Source: Brachycybe producta
Lineage: Eukaryota; Arthropoda; Diplopoda; Playtdesmida; Andrognathidae
Length of the DNA stretch: 64,000 nt
Assembly: GCA_036925085.1 (NCBI GenBank)
Contig: JAUPFP010000066.1
Span: forward strand, 186,001 to 250,000
Direction: 5' to 3'
The translations under genes and the position numbers were made by a program. Below are positions 42,927 through 51,653 of the stretch, piece by piece. Positions within the stretch are counted from its first letter, which is position 1; each line of letters starts with the position of its first letter. Below the pieces are notes generated by a model. It was given only the letters and a program-made list of their open reading frames with translations. It was not told where the DNA came from and searched no databases.

Positions 42927-44621
42927 ATGGCTAGTAGAGATCTCTCTACTAACCCTACGGAAACGGGGATGTTACAAAATGGTGGAGGTGCGGGGTACCT
43001 CACTACAGATCCAGTAGAGAATACCAATGATGTCGGAGTTACACCAGGTGGTAAAGGAAAGAAAGGCAGACCGAAATCGAAGTCGAAGACACGGGAGAAG
43101 GACGATACAAACCAAATGGATGGAGAAGATCCACTTGAAGGTATCCTTCAAAATCTAAGTGCTGAAAGACGGGAGAGACTGATGGCCTGGTTCGAAGCCC
43201 AGCAACCATCAGGATCGATGTTACTCCGGAGCGGGCGTGGTGTAAGTACGGTTCAGCGTCATACGGTAGTCCGAGAAATGGATACCGGAGTGGAGCCCTC
43301 GTCGGCCCACGCTGAATCTCAGCGTCATACAGTGATTCCTGGATTGGACACTGAAGGGGAGCCCTCGTCGGCCCACGCTGAAAACCTAAGACAGGTTAAT
43401 GTATTCCAGACGCCGCTCATGCTGAAGAAGAGTGGAGGGACCCAGAGAGGTCGCCTACCTGAGACTCCTATTCGACGGAGAGAGAACCCGGACCAGCTAG
43501 AGGATGAAAGCCTAACAAGTGAGGATCCCAGCGTAGAGGAGCTGGAAGGAAATCCAATTTGCAATCGTCATCGGACCTGTGAGGAGCTGGATGGGAAGTA
43601 CAAGAGTCTTCACCCACTCCGGAATCTGGAGACCTTCAAAGGATTGACGTCTGTATACACCTTTCTGGAGGACTACGAGAGTATCGCAGATCTGGAGGAC
43701 TGGAGCAACGTCCACAAGACCTACTACCTACGTAAAGCGGTAGAAGGGGACGTAGTACGTTGGTTATCCAATTTCTACAAAGAAAATAGAGGAAAAACCA
43801 CGTGGGACTTCATACGGAGCGAGTTAATTGAAAGATTTGGACGTCGAGACGAGTTAGTGCAACTGAAGCTGAGGTTGGATACCATGCTCCAAAGGAAAGG
43901 AGAGGACACCAATCAGTTTTTGGGTCGCTACCTTGACTTGAGTAGAAAAGTGTTACCGGGGGTAACCGACAAATACCGGATTGTGGAATTTCGGCAGAAA
44001 CTTCATCCGATTATACGTAATGCTACACAGAATGCACCGAATGGCAATCTGAAGCTGTACACGACATATATCAAGGATACCGAGGAAGTTTTGATGGCTG
44101 ATGGGTTATGGATACCGGAAGGAACGATGGGTCAACAAACGACGACCCAGGTCTCCAAGGGTCCACAGAAGAATAACCAACGCCAAAATGCCAAACAGAC
44201 GCAAGCAGTAATGGACGGAGGACGTTCTTACGCGGTTGTTACTCAAGATCAAGCGGACCCAACAAACAACTCGACTCCATCAAATTCAAATAACCAAGCG
44301 CAACAGAAGATCAACCAGAACTCGAATCAGCAACAAGGTCGGAAATGGAACCAAAGATATCCGCAGAAGAAGAACTACAATGGTCAGCAAACGCAAGATG
44401 GAAGTAAAACCCTGAAAGATCTCAGCACAGTAGAGTGTTATCACTGTCACGAGAAGGGTCACTTTTCAAGAAACTGCCCAAAGAAAGTAGTCGCGGATGG
44501 AACCATTGGACTTGTTCAACATGGAATGGCCACTGGAAGAAATGGCCAGCAGTATTTTGTCGTCAGCGAGAACGGGCAGAAGAAGTTCCTGCGAGAGGAA
44601 AACCCGGCTGATTTAAACTAG
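42927..44621 (+). CDS. gag: Gag polyprotein
   Basis: 564 residues. An in-frame TAG precedes the ATG at 42927, so this is the first possible start; M15 at 42969 is the alternative. The first 17 codons lie in the LTR, and codons 18-24 overlap the primer-binding site. Residues about 30-60 are lysine-rich. Residues 105-155 contain a repeated QRHTV..DT..EPSSAHAE segment. Residues about 225-395 look like a retrotransposon gag (capsid) domain (LETFKGLTSVYTFLEDYESI, TTWDFIRSELIERFG). 400-490 is rich in Q and N. A classical zinc knuckle C-x2-C-x4-H-x4-C sits at C504, C507, H512 and C517 for RNA binding. The protein should assemble the particle. Its TAG at 44619-44621 directly follows the slippery site. 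Confidence 0.93.
   Translation: MASRDLSTNPTETGMLQNGGGAGYLTTDPVENTNDVGVTPGGKGKKGRPKSKSKTREKDDTNQMDGEDPLEGILQNLSAERRERLMAWFEAQQPSGSMLLRSGRGVSTVQRHTVVREMDTGVEPSSAHAESQRHTVIPGLDTEGEPSSAHAENLRQVNVFQTPLMLKKSGGTQRGRLPETPIRRRENPDQLEDESLTSEDPSVEELEGNPICNRHRTCEELDGKYKSLHPLRNLETFKGLTSVYTFLEDYESIADLEDWSNVHKTYYLRKAVEGDVVRWLSNFYKENRGKTTWDFIRSELIERFGRRDELVQLKLRLDTMLQRKGEDTNQFLGRYLDLSRKVLPGVTDKYRIVEFRQKLHPIIRNATQNAPNGNLKLYTTYIKDTEEVLMADGLWIPEGTMGQQTTTQVSKGPQKNNQRQNAKQTQAVMDGGRSYAVVTQDQADPTNNSTPSNSNNQAQQKINQNSNQQQGRKWNQRYPQKKNYNGQQTQDGSKTLKDLSTVECYHCHEKGHFSRNCPKKVVADGTIGLVQHGMATGRNGQQYFVVSENGQKKFLREENPADLN
42980..42997 (+). other. Primer-binding site inside gag, alanine-tRNA-like
   Basis: TGGTGGAGGTGCGGGGTA starts three bases after the LTR. 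Its first 12 bases are complementary to the 3' end (GCACCTCC-A-CCA) of typical animal tRNA-Ala, as I recall that sequence. This would prime minus-strand synthesis. It is also read as gag codons. Confidence 0.8.
44612..44618 (+). promoter_or_regulatory. -1 ribosomal frameshift heptamer TTTAAAC
   Basis: In the gag frame: GAT TTA AAC TAG. T TTA AAC is one of the strongest known slippery sequences. After slipping, the frame reads TTT AAA CTA GAA AGG GTG and continues as pol. Confidence 0.9.
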
Positions 44622-47600
44622 AAAGGGTGGCAGTAAAGAGGGGCCTACCGCCCTTTAAGAACGGAAAACCCTCTGGAAAACGACAAAATCGAAACGAAAC
44701 AGCGATCGCCAATTCCCGAAACATTGTGGATAAAGCTTTGTTGGGGGGGAATAGGGGCGTGAGCGAAGCTACCAATGTCACTAAAACTAGACGGAATGCT
44801 GGAGCACCGAAGAGACCATGCGATTTGGACACTCAAGGACTCCCTGAGCAATCGTCGGAGTTGTTAGTCGGCATTTCGAATGTCGCCACAACTAGACCAA
44901 AGGCTGGAGCACCGAAGAGACCATGTGATTTGGACACTCAAGGACTCCCTGAGCAATCGTCGGAGTTGTTAGTCGGCATTACGAATGGAAAACGACAACG
45001 GAATTCACGAAAATATAAGAAGCTGCGAAAGGATACTGGTCGAAGGGGAGAAATTATCGAGGAGATATTTCCGGAACCCATCATCTGGTCACCTACGAAA
45101 GCTATGGTAGTTTACGCGAATAGCTTGGAGGAAGCAAAGAGAATTGTGGAAGCCATGGAAACTGGAGTTAATCAAGACAGAATTGAGGGAGAGACCCAAC
45201 AGAATTCTGCGGTGCCAGTCGGAATTGAGGGAAGGACCCAACAGAATTCTGCGGCGTGTATACCGGGGATAAGCAATGTTGCTCAGGAAATCCCTCAAGA
45301 TGTAACATCCAATGTTATTGCCTCGGGCAAGGCCGAAACTGATGCTAAGAAATCCAAGAAGGCTATTGTAAATGCAGCTATCGGTAGAGGAGATGATACC
45401 AGTAGGATCCCTGCGAACAGCGAGGTTATTGAATCCGTTGAAGTTGGAGATTTATTGAGGAGTAGGGCTTGTTGTCGAAAGAGTGTCGAAATCACTGTAG
45501 ACAGCCTACTCACCTCATGCGAACTCATCGAGGTAGGAGATACTACGCCCGATGAGAGCGTTGCCAAGATTACCATTCAGGTTGACGGCACACCAGTTCG
45601 ATTTTTGGCGGATAGCGGAACTGGGTTCACTATCTTGTCAGGCACAATGGCCAAAGAGTACGGACTTCGATATGGACCAATCCGGAACGCACCTGCATTA
45701 GGCGCAGTAGGAGGGGTACCGATTAAGGTACTTGGTCAGTTGTGGCCAACGTTCGAGTTGAACGGAAAGCAAGTAACGGCAAGGATGCTCATCATAGATG
45801 GAAAACGAGAAGCACTGCTGGGGAGAGACCTGGGAGCTGCGTTTGATCTCATCATTTCCATGAAGACCTCCAAGATCTACTTTGCTAATGAGATGTTCTA
45901 CGAAGGAACACGAGAATTGTTGAAGAAAGGAAGTGCGCGTAGTAGCCTTCCCTGGAATTTCTTCAAAGAGTTAAAAGAGGAGGGATGTGCTCAGAATAGC
46001 CATCTGGATAACTCCTATGCCATAAAAGCTAGAGAGGAAAGCTGCGTAAAAGCCCAAGGAAGGATTACGTTAAATCCGGGCCAGGCTTTGAACCTCAAAG
46101 TAGCTGCAGGGCGGATCATTGAGGAAAACGAAGTACTCATGATTGAAACGAACGATAGTCTCTTTAATAGAAAAGGCATCGTTGTGGCCAGCAGTGTGCT
46201 ACAAGGGGATGGGACATCACAACTGGAAGTCCAACTCCTGAATACCACACTGGAGTCCGTGGGGATTGGAGACCGCGAGACTATTGGACACTTCGAACTT
46301 CTAGAAGAACTAGAAGAAGAGCAAGCCTGCAAAGTTTCCGAGGAGGAAAACTTTAGAGACATCGGAGAAGCACCCGTTGATTTTGAAAGAGAAATTCAAC
46401 TTGGTCCTGAACTGACAGATGATCAAAGAGAAGAGTTGACGATCCTACTGAAGGAGTTCCAACCGATCTTCGCCTTTTCATCTAAGGACCTGGGAGCTAC
46501 GAATCTGACCAAACACAAGATCGAAACTGGAGATAATCTACCTGTTCGAGACACGTTACGAAGATGCGGGCCTGGGGAACGCATCGTAATTGATGAGACG
46601 CTAGAGGAGATGAAGAAATCTGGGGTTGTAAGGCCATCGAAATCGCCGTACGCATCGCCCATCGTCCTTGTAAAGAAGAAGGATGGCTCCTACCGTTTCT
46701 GTGTAGATTATCGGAAGTTGAACGCGATTACAAAGGCAGACACTTATCCATTACCGAGGATTGATGATGCATTAGACTCCATGAGAGGAGCATGCTACTT
46801 CGCAACGCTGGATATGAAGAGTGGATACTGGCAGTTCGAGATGGAAGAAAGCGACATCGAGAAGACCGCATTTACATCTCATCGAGGATTGTTCGAGTTC
46901 GTAAGAATGCCTTTCGGACTCCGAAACGCTCCTGCCACTATGCAACGTGCATTAGACATCCTACTCGCCGGGCACAAATGGGAAACGTGCCTTGTCTACC
47001 TTGACGACATCGTAGTGTTTGGAAGAACGTTCGAAGAATTTTTGGAAAGACTGAGAACTATCTTGGACCTGCTGAGGACAGCAAACCTGAAGTTGCATCC
47101 AGTGAAATGCTTCTTTGGATTCCAAGAAGTGAAGTATTTGGGACACCTGATCTCGCCTGATGGAATTCGGCCAGATCCAGATAAGGTTGTCGCCATAAAG
47201 AACTTCCCAGTTCCTGACAATGTAACCGCAATCAGAAGTTTTCTTGGATTGGCGGGTTATTATCGAAAGCATGTACCTGGATTTGCCAACATAGCGAAGC
47301 CAATGTCAGACCTTACGGGTAAAGATATACCGTTCGAATGGTCAGTTGACTGCGAAAATGCATTCCGCACGCTAAAGAATATGTTGTCGAAATCTCCATT
47401 AGTTGCCGTATATGATCCGAAGGCTGCAATATTTATGCATACTGATGCCTGTGGATACGGAATTGGAGCGATGCTTTACCAGAAGTCAGAGGATAAACGA
47501 AGAAAGGAGATCATTGGAAGTGTCTCCAGAGTTCTAAGGGACGCGGAAAAGAACTACAGTACGACGGATAAGGAGTGCCTAGCAGTAATCTATGGAGTCA

Positions 47601-50600
47601 CCAAGTTCCGGCCGTACCTGTTCCAAAAGCCCTTTACAATTGTGACGGATCACCACGCATTATGCTACATGAAAACTGCAGCACGTCTGGAAGGAAGACT
47701 TGGTCGCTGGCAGCTGCTAATGCAGGAGTACGACTACAAAATCATCTACAAAGAGGGGAAACTTCACATCGAAGCCGATTGCCTCTCGAGATATCCAGCA
47801 GGAGTGCCTGTTAACTGGAAGGCCATCCCAGAAGCGGAAGACCTAGATGACAGTGTGATCTTTAATGTAACCTTACAATGGGATTGGAAGGTGGAGCAAA
47901 AATTGGACCCAGAGATTTTGAAGATTCGTGAGGAGTTGCGTAACCAACCAGAGTCACCTCTTCATAAGTTGTTTTGCGATTACGACAACAAGTTGTTCGC
48001 TTGTGTGTTTCACGGAAGTTCCGTACCCACACTCGTGAATGTGGTGCCAAAACATCTCATCCCAGAAGTAATGAGATTATGCCATGACGAGCCCGATGCT
48101 GGTCATGAGGGACAAACTAAGACCTGGAATAGAGCCAGGCAAAGATTTTATTGGAATAACATGAAGCACGACATATTCGAATATGTGCGCACATGTGAGA
48201 TTTGTCAATTACACAAGTTGGGTACGGAGAAACCTGAAGGGTTCCTTCAAGAAATGCCCATTGGAAAGCCTTGTGATTGCTGGGGAATGGATTTCATTGG
48301 ACCATTAGTACCGTCGGTTGGAGGAAACAAGCACATCTTGTTGGCAGTCGATTACGCCACTCGATATTGCGTTGCTAAAGCAGTGAAAAGCACAACCGCA
48401 CTAATCGTAATGAACTTCCTAGCAAAAGACGTAAAGAAAATCTTCGGGATACCAGAGAAACTCATTTCGGATCGAGGGACGCCGTTTGTTGCAAAGAACA
48501 CTCAAGAATTCTTGAAAATAAACAAGATAGAGCACGAAACAACAACTGCCTACCATCCGCAAAGTAATGGTCTCGCCGAAAGGACGAATAAAAGCATTAT
48601 TCAGACTATGAAAAAGTATCTGACTCCTGCGAAGAACCAGACTGATTGGGCTACAAAACTGGATGAAGTTCTGGAATCGTACAACTCATCTGTACATTCA
48701 TCCACGAAGTTTACGCCGTACAGACTCATGTTTGGGAGGGAGCCCAGAACTAAAGTAGACACCTTAGTTCCAGAACGACCAGTTATCGTGGATAACGAGG
48801 CAGGAAACCTCGTGGACGTTCGACAACAGGCGGAAGAACGCCAAGAAGAAGAACTAAGAACAGCCAGGGCGAACCTGAAAGCAGCACATGATCGTCGAAA
48901 GAAGTACTACGACCAAAGGCATAAGAAGCCTTACGAGTACCAAATCGGACAGAAAGTACTTGTACGAGACATGCGAATCAGGCCTGGACAGAACAAGAAG
49001 TTCTTAACGAAATGGAGACAGGGATATACGATTGTGTCGAAAGTATCGGACACCGTATACCGATTGAGTTACGAGAATCGAGCTGGAAGATTAGTGGAGG
49101 ACTCTGTAAACGTTGCAAACCTGAGACCACTATATGAGACTTACCAAAAGAACGGACCCAATGTTCCTAAGACTGGAGACACCCTGGAGTCCATGGGTAA
49201 CTCATCGCCAGAAGAATCCGAATCGGAACCTGTAAAAGAAAAAGAAATGACAGCGTTTGTCAAGAAAAAGAACTTACCTTCGCGTAAGAAGAGGTGTTGT
49301 GGACACTGCAGATGCCAAAATGCTTGGATCGAATCTTCTGAGGATGAAGAAGAAATTGAGATAATTACGAAAGCAATCCGAAAGCATTCTGACCGTAACG
49401 TCGAAATTAGAAGAAAAATGGCAGCAGACGACAACCAGCAGCAATTCTCATACTTACCTGGCGAAGATGCGATGAAATTCACCAGAGAATATGGTAACAA
49501 GACGAATTTTACCATGGAAACCATTGGATTTGTTGAAGAAATCAGCGAAATTCCTGAAGAAACGATGAAAATCGACGAAAAAGATGTAAATTCGCCGATG
49601 GAATTTCAAATGGAGGTGAAAAACGCGGAAGTTATCGATGAAACAGCAAAAATGGACGATGATATCGATGCTAGTGACGCCACAGATGGAAATGACGTCC
49701 CAAATGAGGAAGTAAACAGGGAGCGGTCAATGACGCTACCAAGCATGGAAGAAACACGTGGGCGGAGGGATACATTAAGTGAAATGTCTACTAGCCTCGC
49801 ACCACTATGGATCCGGGTCCTATTGTTTATGTTCTTCATCACTGACAGCTTTGCCCATGTGTTGAGCACATGTACAGGCACTATTTCTCATCATCTTTTT
49901 GTTTTGAAAAGTTTTCACCCATCCATCGTGGAAAATTGTGAAAATTTCTATCGCTCGATTACGGAAAGCATCAAAAGTTTTGTTTTACTTATGCAAATTT
50001 GGTTTACCATCGTGTGCGATTACGATGGCCGGTTTATGGAAAATAAGGGGGCTGCCCTTCCAGTCGAGATTGCCAACTCAGGTCTCACAGAAGACCTGTT
50101 GGTTCGCGGAGTTTGGCGTTGGAGGCAACGAAGGCCTCTCGTCAAACGAAACCGACTCAACAGAGGCCTGAGGAATCAATTAAGGTTGGAAATCCACAGC
50201 TTCTCTCATCATGGGCCAAATAATCGAGTAAAACTGAAGGATGTCCGCCCTCATGAGCCTGGGCCAACATACAAGGACGACGTCGAAGTAACGGAGCCGA
50301 AGACTACCGCCAGGAGCAATATGGAAGCTCCTGGGAGTCCTAGGGCTTCTGTAACGTCTCCTGGACCTACATCCTTTTTGACGAGACCAGCAGTCATGCA
50401 GAGGAACGCAAAAGTCACCGAAGTCACCGAAGGTCTGCCGAAACCGCCATCCTTCTGGAAAGAGACTTGCGCAGGAGCAAAGAAGATCCTGCTCAAGGAT
50501 GAGCCATTTTGGACTACTAGAGGCCTTGGACTTATACTATTACTATACTATTTTATACTTGTGTTTATCGTTTTGAGTATTTCCATACTTGTTTTGTTTA

Positions 50601-51124
50601 TGCACGCTTGCATTTATTCGGAACACATTTCTAGTATTTTTATACTTTTCGTTTTGTATTTTTACTGCATGCCTAAATTTTATACCAACGGGTATTTTTG
50701 CAAGGTCTTATTTTTGGAAGCACAGGGACGTGCTTATAAACTAGTTGGGGGGTGTAACGAATTCATCGTCAGAATTCGTTGTTATGTTGAAACACCCTGT
50801 AGTTTTAAGTATTTTGATCGATGGGTTTCACCTCATGCTTGGGGGTGGGCGGGAGGTTATCCAGACGATACCTCCCTACCCTACAGGATGAGGAAAAGAC
50901 GGCAAATGAATTGTATCGTCAATTCTTATAGGATAATTCCTAGAAGAATTGACGATATAGAACTTTTGGCCAGTGAAACACCGGTCAAGTGTGACGAAAA
51001 GGATACAGAAGTCCTTTTCGTAATTAAATTGTATTGTTATCGTTTGAAGAAGGATCAACGAAGATCCTTCTGTATTGTTATAATTTATACATCTTATAGA
51101 TGTTTTCGTTTTCTTGATAAGTGA
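44612..51124 (+). CDS. pol: Pol polyprotein: protease, reverse transcriptase, RNase H, integrase, long C-terminal extension
   Basis: Made by -1 frameshifting; residue numbers count from the GTG at 44627. 1-300: basic linker with a 35-residue tandem duplication. Protease at D329-S330-G331, then LLGRD. Reverse transcriptase about 625-870: ATLDMKSGYW with D729 and YLDD at 791-794. RNase H about 930-1060: TDACGYGIGAML with D940, later DHHAL and EADCLSR. Integrase: zinc-binding H1153, H1160, C1190, C1193; catalytic D1222, D1282, E1318, with 35 residues between the last two; then a GPY/F-like module about 1430-1500. From about 1505 a 540-residue extension follows. The frame ends with about 123 codons inside the 3' LTR. 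No stop or missing catalytic residue was found, so the enzymes look functional. Confidence 0.93.
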   Translation, partial: FKLERVAVKRGLPPFKNGKPSGKRQNRNETAIANSRNIVDKALLGGNRGVSEATNVTKTRRNAGAPKRPCDLDTQGLPEQSSELLVGISNVATTRPKAGAPKRPCDLDTQGLPEQSSELLVGITNGKRQRNSRKYKKLRKDTGRRGEIIEEIFPEPIIWSPTKAMVVYANSLEEAKRIVEAMETGVNQDRIEGETQQNSAVPVGIEGRTQQNSAACIPGISNVAQEIPQDVTSNVIASGKAETDAKKSKKAIVNAAIGRGDDTSRIPANSEVIESVEVGDLLRSRACCRKSVEITVDSLLTSCELIEVGDTTPDESVAKITIQVDGTPVRFLADSGTGFTILSGTMAKEYGLRYGPIRNAPALGAVGGVPIKVLGQLWPTFELNGKQVTARMLIIDGKREALLGRDLGAAFDLIISMKTSKIYFANEMFYEGTRELLKKGSARSSLPWNFFKELKEEGCAQNSHLDNSYAIKAREESCVKAQGRITLNPGQALNLKVAAGRIIEENEVLMIETNDSLFNRKGIVVASSVLQGDGTSQLEVQLLNTTLESVGIGDRETIGHFELLEELEEEQACKVSEEENFRDIGEAPVDFEREIQLGPELTDDQREELTILLKEFQPIFAFSSKDLGATNLTKHKIETGDNLPVRDTLRRCGPGERIVIDETLEEMKKSGVVRPSKSPYASPIVLVKKKDGSYRFCVDYRKLNAITKADTYPLPRIDDALDSMRGACYFATLDMKSGYWQFEMEESDIEKTAFTSHRGLFEFVRMPFGLRNAPATMQRALDILLAGHKWETCLVYLDDIVVFGRTFEEFLERLRTILDLLRTANLKLHPVKCFFGFQEVKYLGHLISPDGIRPDPDKVVAIKNFPVPDNVTAIRSFLGLAGYYRKHVPGFANIAKPMSDLTGKDIPFEWSVDCENAFRTLKNMLSKSPLVAVYDPKAAIFMHTDACGYGIGAMLYQKSEDKRRKEIIGSVSRVLRDAEKNYSTTDKECLAVIYGVTKFRPYLFQKPFTIVTDHHALCYMKTAARLEGRLGRWQLLMQEYDYKIIYKEGKLHIEADCLSRYPAGVPVNWKAIPEAEDLDDSVIFNVTLQWDWKVEQKLDPEILKIREELRNQPESPLHKLFCDYDNKLFACVFHGSSVPTLVNVVPKHLIPEVMRLCHDEPDAGHEGQTKTWNRARQRFYWNNMKHDIFEYVRTCEICQLHKLGTEKPEGFLQEMPIGKPCDCWGMDFIGPLVPSVGGNKHILLAVDYATRYCVAKAVKSTTALIVMNFLAKDVKKIFGIPEKLISDRGTPFVAKNTQEFLKINKIEHETTTAYHPQSNGLAERTNKSIIQTMKKYLTPAKNQTDWATKLDEVLESYNSSVHSSTKFTPYRLMFGREPRTKVDTLVPERPVIVDNEAGNLVDVRQQAEERQEEELRTARANLKAAHDRRKKYYDQRHKKPYEYQIGQKVLVRDMRIRPGQNKKFLTKWRQGYTIVSKVSDTVYRLSYENRAGRLVEDSVNVANLRPLYETYQKNGPNVPKTGDTLESMGNSSPEESESEPVKEKEMTAFVKKKNLPSRKKRCCGHCRCQNAWIESSEDEEEIEIITKAIRKHSDRNVEIRRKMAADDNQQQFSYLPGEDAMKFTREYGNKTNFTMETIGFVEEISEIPEETMKIDEKDVNSPMEFQMEVKNAEVIDETAKMDDDIDASDATDGNDVPNEEVNRERSMTLPSMEETRGRRDTLSEMSTSLAPLWIRVLLFMFFITDSFAHVLSTCTGTISHHLFVLKSFHPSIVENCENFYRSITESIKSFVLLMQIWFTIVCDYDGRFMENKGAALPVEIANSGLTEDLLVRGVWRWRQRRPLVKRNRLNRGLRNQLRLEIHSFSHHGPNNRVKLKDVRPHEPGPTYKDDVEVTEPKTTARSNMEAPGSPRASVTSPGPTSFLTRPAVMQRNAKVTEVTEGLPKPPSFWKETCAGAKKILLKDEPFWTTRGLGLILLLYYFILVFIVLSISILVLFMHACIYSEHISSIFILFVLYFYCMPKFYTNGYFCKVLFLEAQGRAYKLVGGCNEFIVRIRCYVETPCSFKYFDRWVSPHAWGWAGGYPDDTSLPYRMRKRRQMNCIVNSYRIIPRRIDDIELLASETPVKCDEKDTEVLFVIKLYCYRLKKDQRRSFCIVIIYTSYRCFRFLDK
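44622..44674 (+). promoter_or_regulatory. Predicted H-type pseudoknot downstream of the slippery site
   Basis: Stem 1: AAAGGGTGG (44622-44630) with CCGCCCTTT (44648-44656), 9 pairs including one G-U. Stem 2: AGAGGG (44637-44642) in the loop with CCCTCT (44669-44674), 6 pairs. Loop lengths of 6, 5 and 12 are sterically plausible. The 3-base gap to the heptamer is short, but the first three A-U pairs can open and give 6. Confidence 0.7.
44774..44983 (+). repeat. 105-bp tandem duplication inside pol
   Basis: 44774-44878 and 44879-44983 are near-identical and in frame (35 residues each, sharing AGAPKRPCDLDTQGLPEQSS). Differences cluster in the first 24 bases. A smaller 14-residue repeat (IEGETQQNSA, IEGRTQQNSA) follows near 45182-45260. 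Confidence 0.95.
49141..50752 (+). other. Pol C-terminal extension with membrane-type segments (possible env-like part)
   Basis: Residues about 1505-2042 of the pol frame, after the integrase. In order: a Ser/Glu-rich stretch; a Cys cluster KKRCCGHCRC (about 1555-1565); an acidic region; M1720 followed by a signal-peptide-like segment (APLWIRVLLFMFFITDSFAH, about 1724-1743); a hydrophobic stretch SFVLLMQIWFTIV; a basic RQRR sequence near 1835; and two strong membrane segments about 1965-2015. Env proteins of some gypsy-type elements have a signal peptide, a basic cleavage site and a C-terminal anchor, but here the region is fused to pol. I recognise no family; a membrane-bound integrase tail is the alternative. 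Confidence 0.5.
50747..50752 (+). other. Polypurine tract
   Basis: GTTGGGGGG ends exactly at the 3' LTR. This is the expected primer site for plus-strand synthesis; it is short but correctly placed. Confidence 0.7.
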
Positions 51125-51653
51125 TAGTTCACTTCTAGGTCCGAGTGTGTCCAAGAGACTTGGACACACCTGGAGCCTTTGTTATCATAATCAGATGTTT
51201 GTATTGTATTTTGAGTATAAATACAAGAGGTTGTAGATTGAGAGGACAGATCGGATAGATCAGGCAGATCGGACAGACCGTCTTTATGCTTAAGACCGAT
51301 GCGATATCTCTCAATCTACAGGACTCTCTGTTTATTGAATAAAAGAGCATTTTCATCATACGAATTCAATGTGTGGACTCAGTCATTTTATGGGAGTGGG
51401 ACTTAGGATTATAGCCGCCACGTAGCCGATGTTTCCACCGGACAACGAAGTCTCCAGCAGCCGAGTGTAAGACGACATCTCTACAATATTCTCTACCACA
51501 GGTCTCCTGAGGTACCGACCCTTGTGTCCCTGGTGGTTAAGTAGCAACACAGGAGCCAATAGACCGAAAGACTTAATCATCAACATCCATTCGACACTTC
51601 TAGATGGCTAGTAGAGATCTCTCTACTAACCCTACGGAAACGGGGATGTTACA
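50753..51653 (+). repeat. 3' LTR
   Basis: 901 bp, offset 8677 from the 5' LTR and identical to it as far as I can read. It contains the end of the pol frame (stop at 51122-51124), TATA at 51216-51223, AATAAA at 51338-51343 and a second copy of the gag start codon at 51604. Confidence 0.93.
51338..51343 (+). terminator. Polyadenylation signal in the 3' LTR
   Basis: AATAAA, the copy expected to be used for the full-length element RNA. Confidence 0.75.

Larger units (their letters stand above)
42076..42976 (+). repeat. 5' LTR
   Basis: Bounded by the perfect 6-bp inverted repeat TGTAAC/GTTACA. It holds a TATA box (42539-42546), an inverted repeat expected at the RNA start (42555-42643), AATAAA (42661-42666) and, unusually, the gag start codon at 42927. 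In the upstream U3 part CGTCAATTCTT pairs with AAGAATTGACG (42230-42280). Several short upstream ATG frames precede gag. The open frame seen at 42211-42447 is the same sequence that ends pol in the 3' LTR. Confidence 0.92.

Noticed and set aside
46015-50496. Numerous minus-strand and off-frame frames of 60-127 codons across pol
   Set aside because: Shadows of the pol frame.
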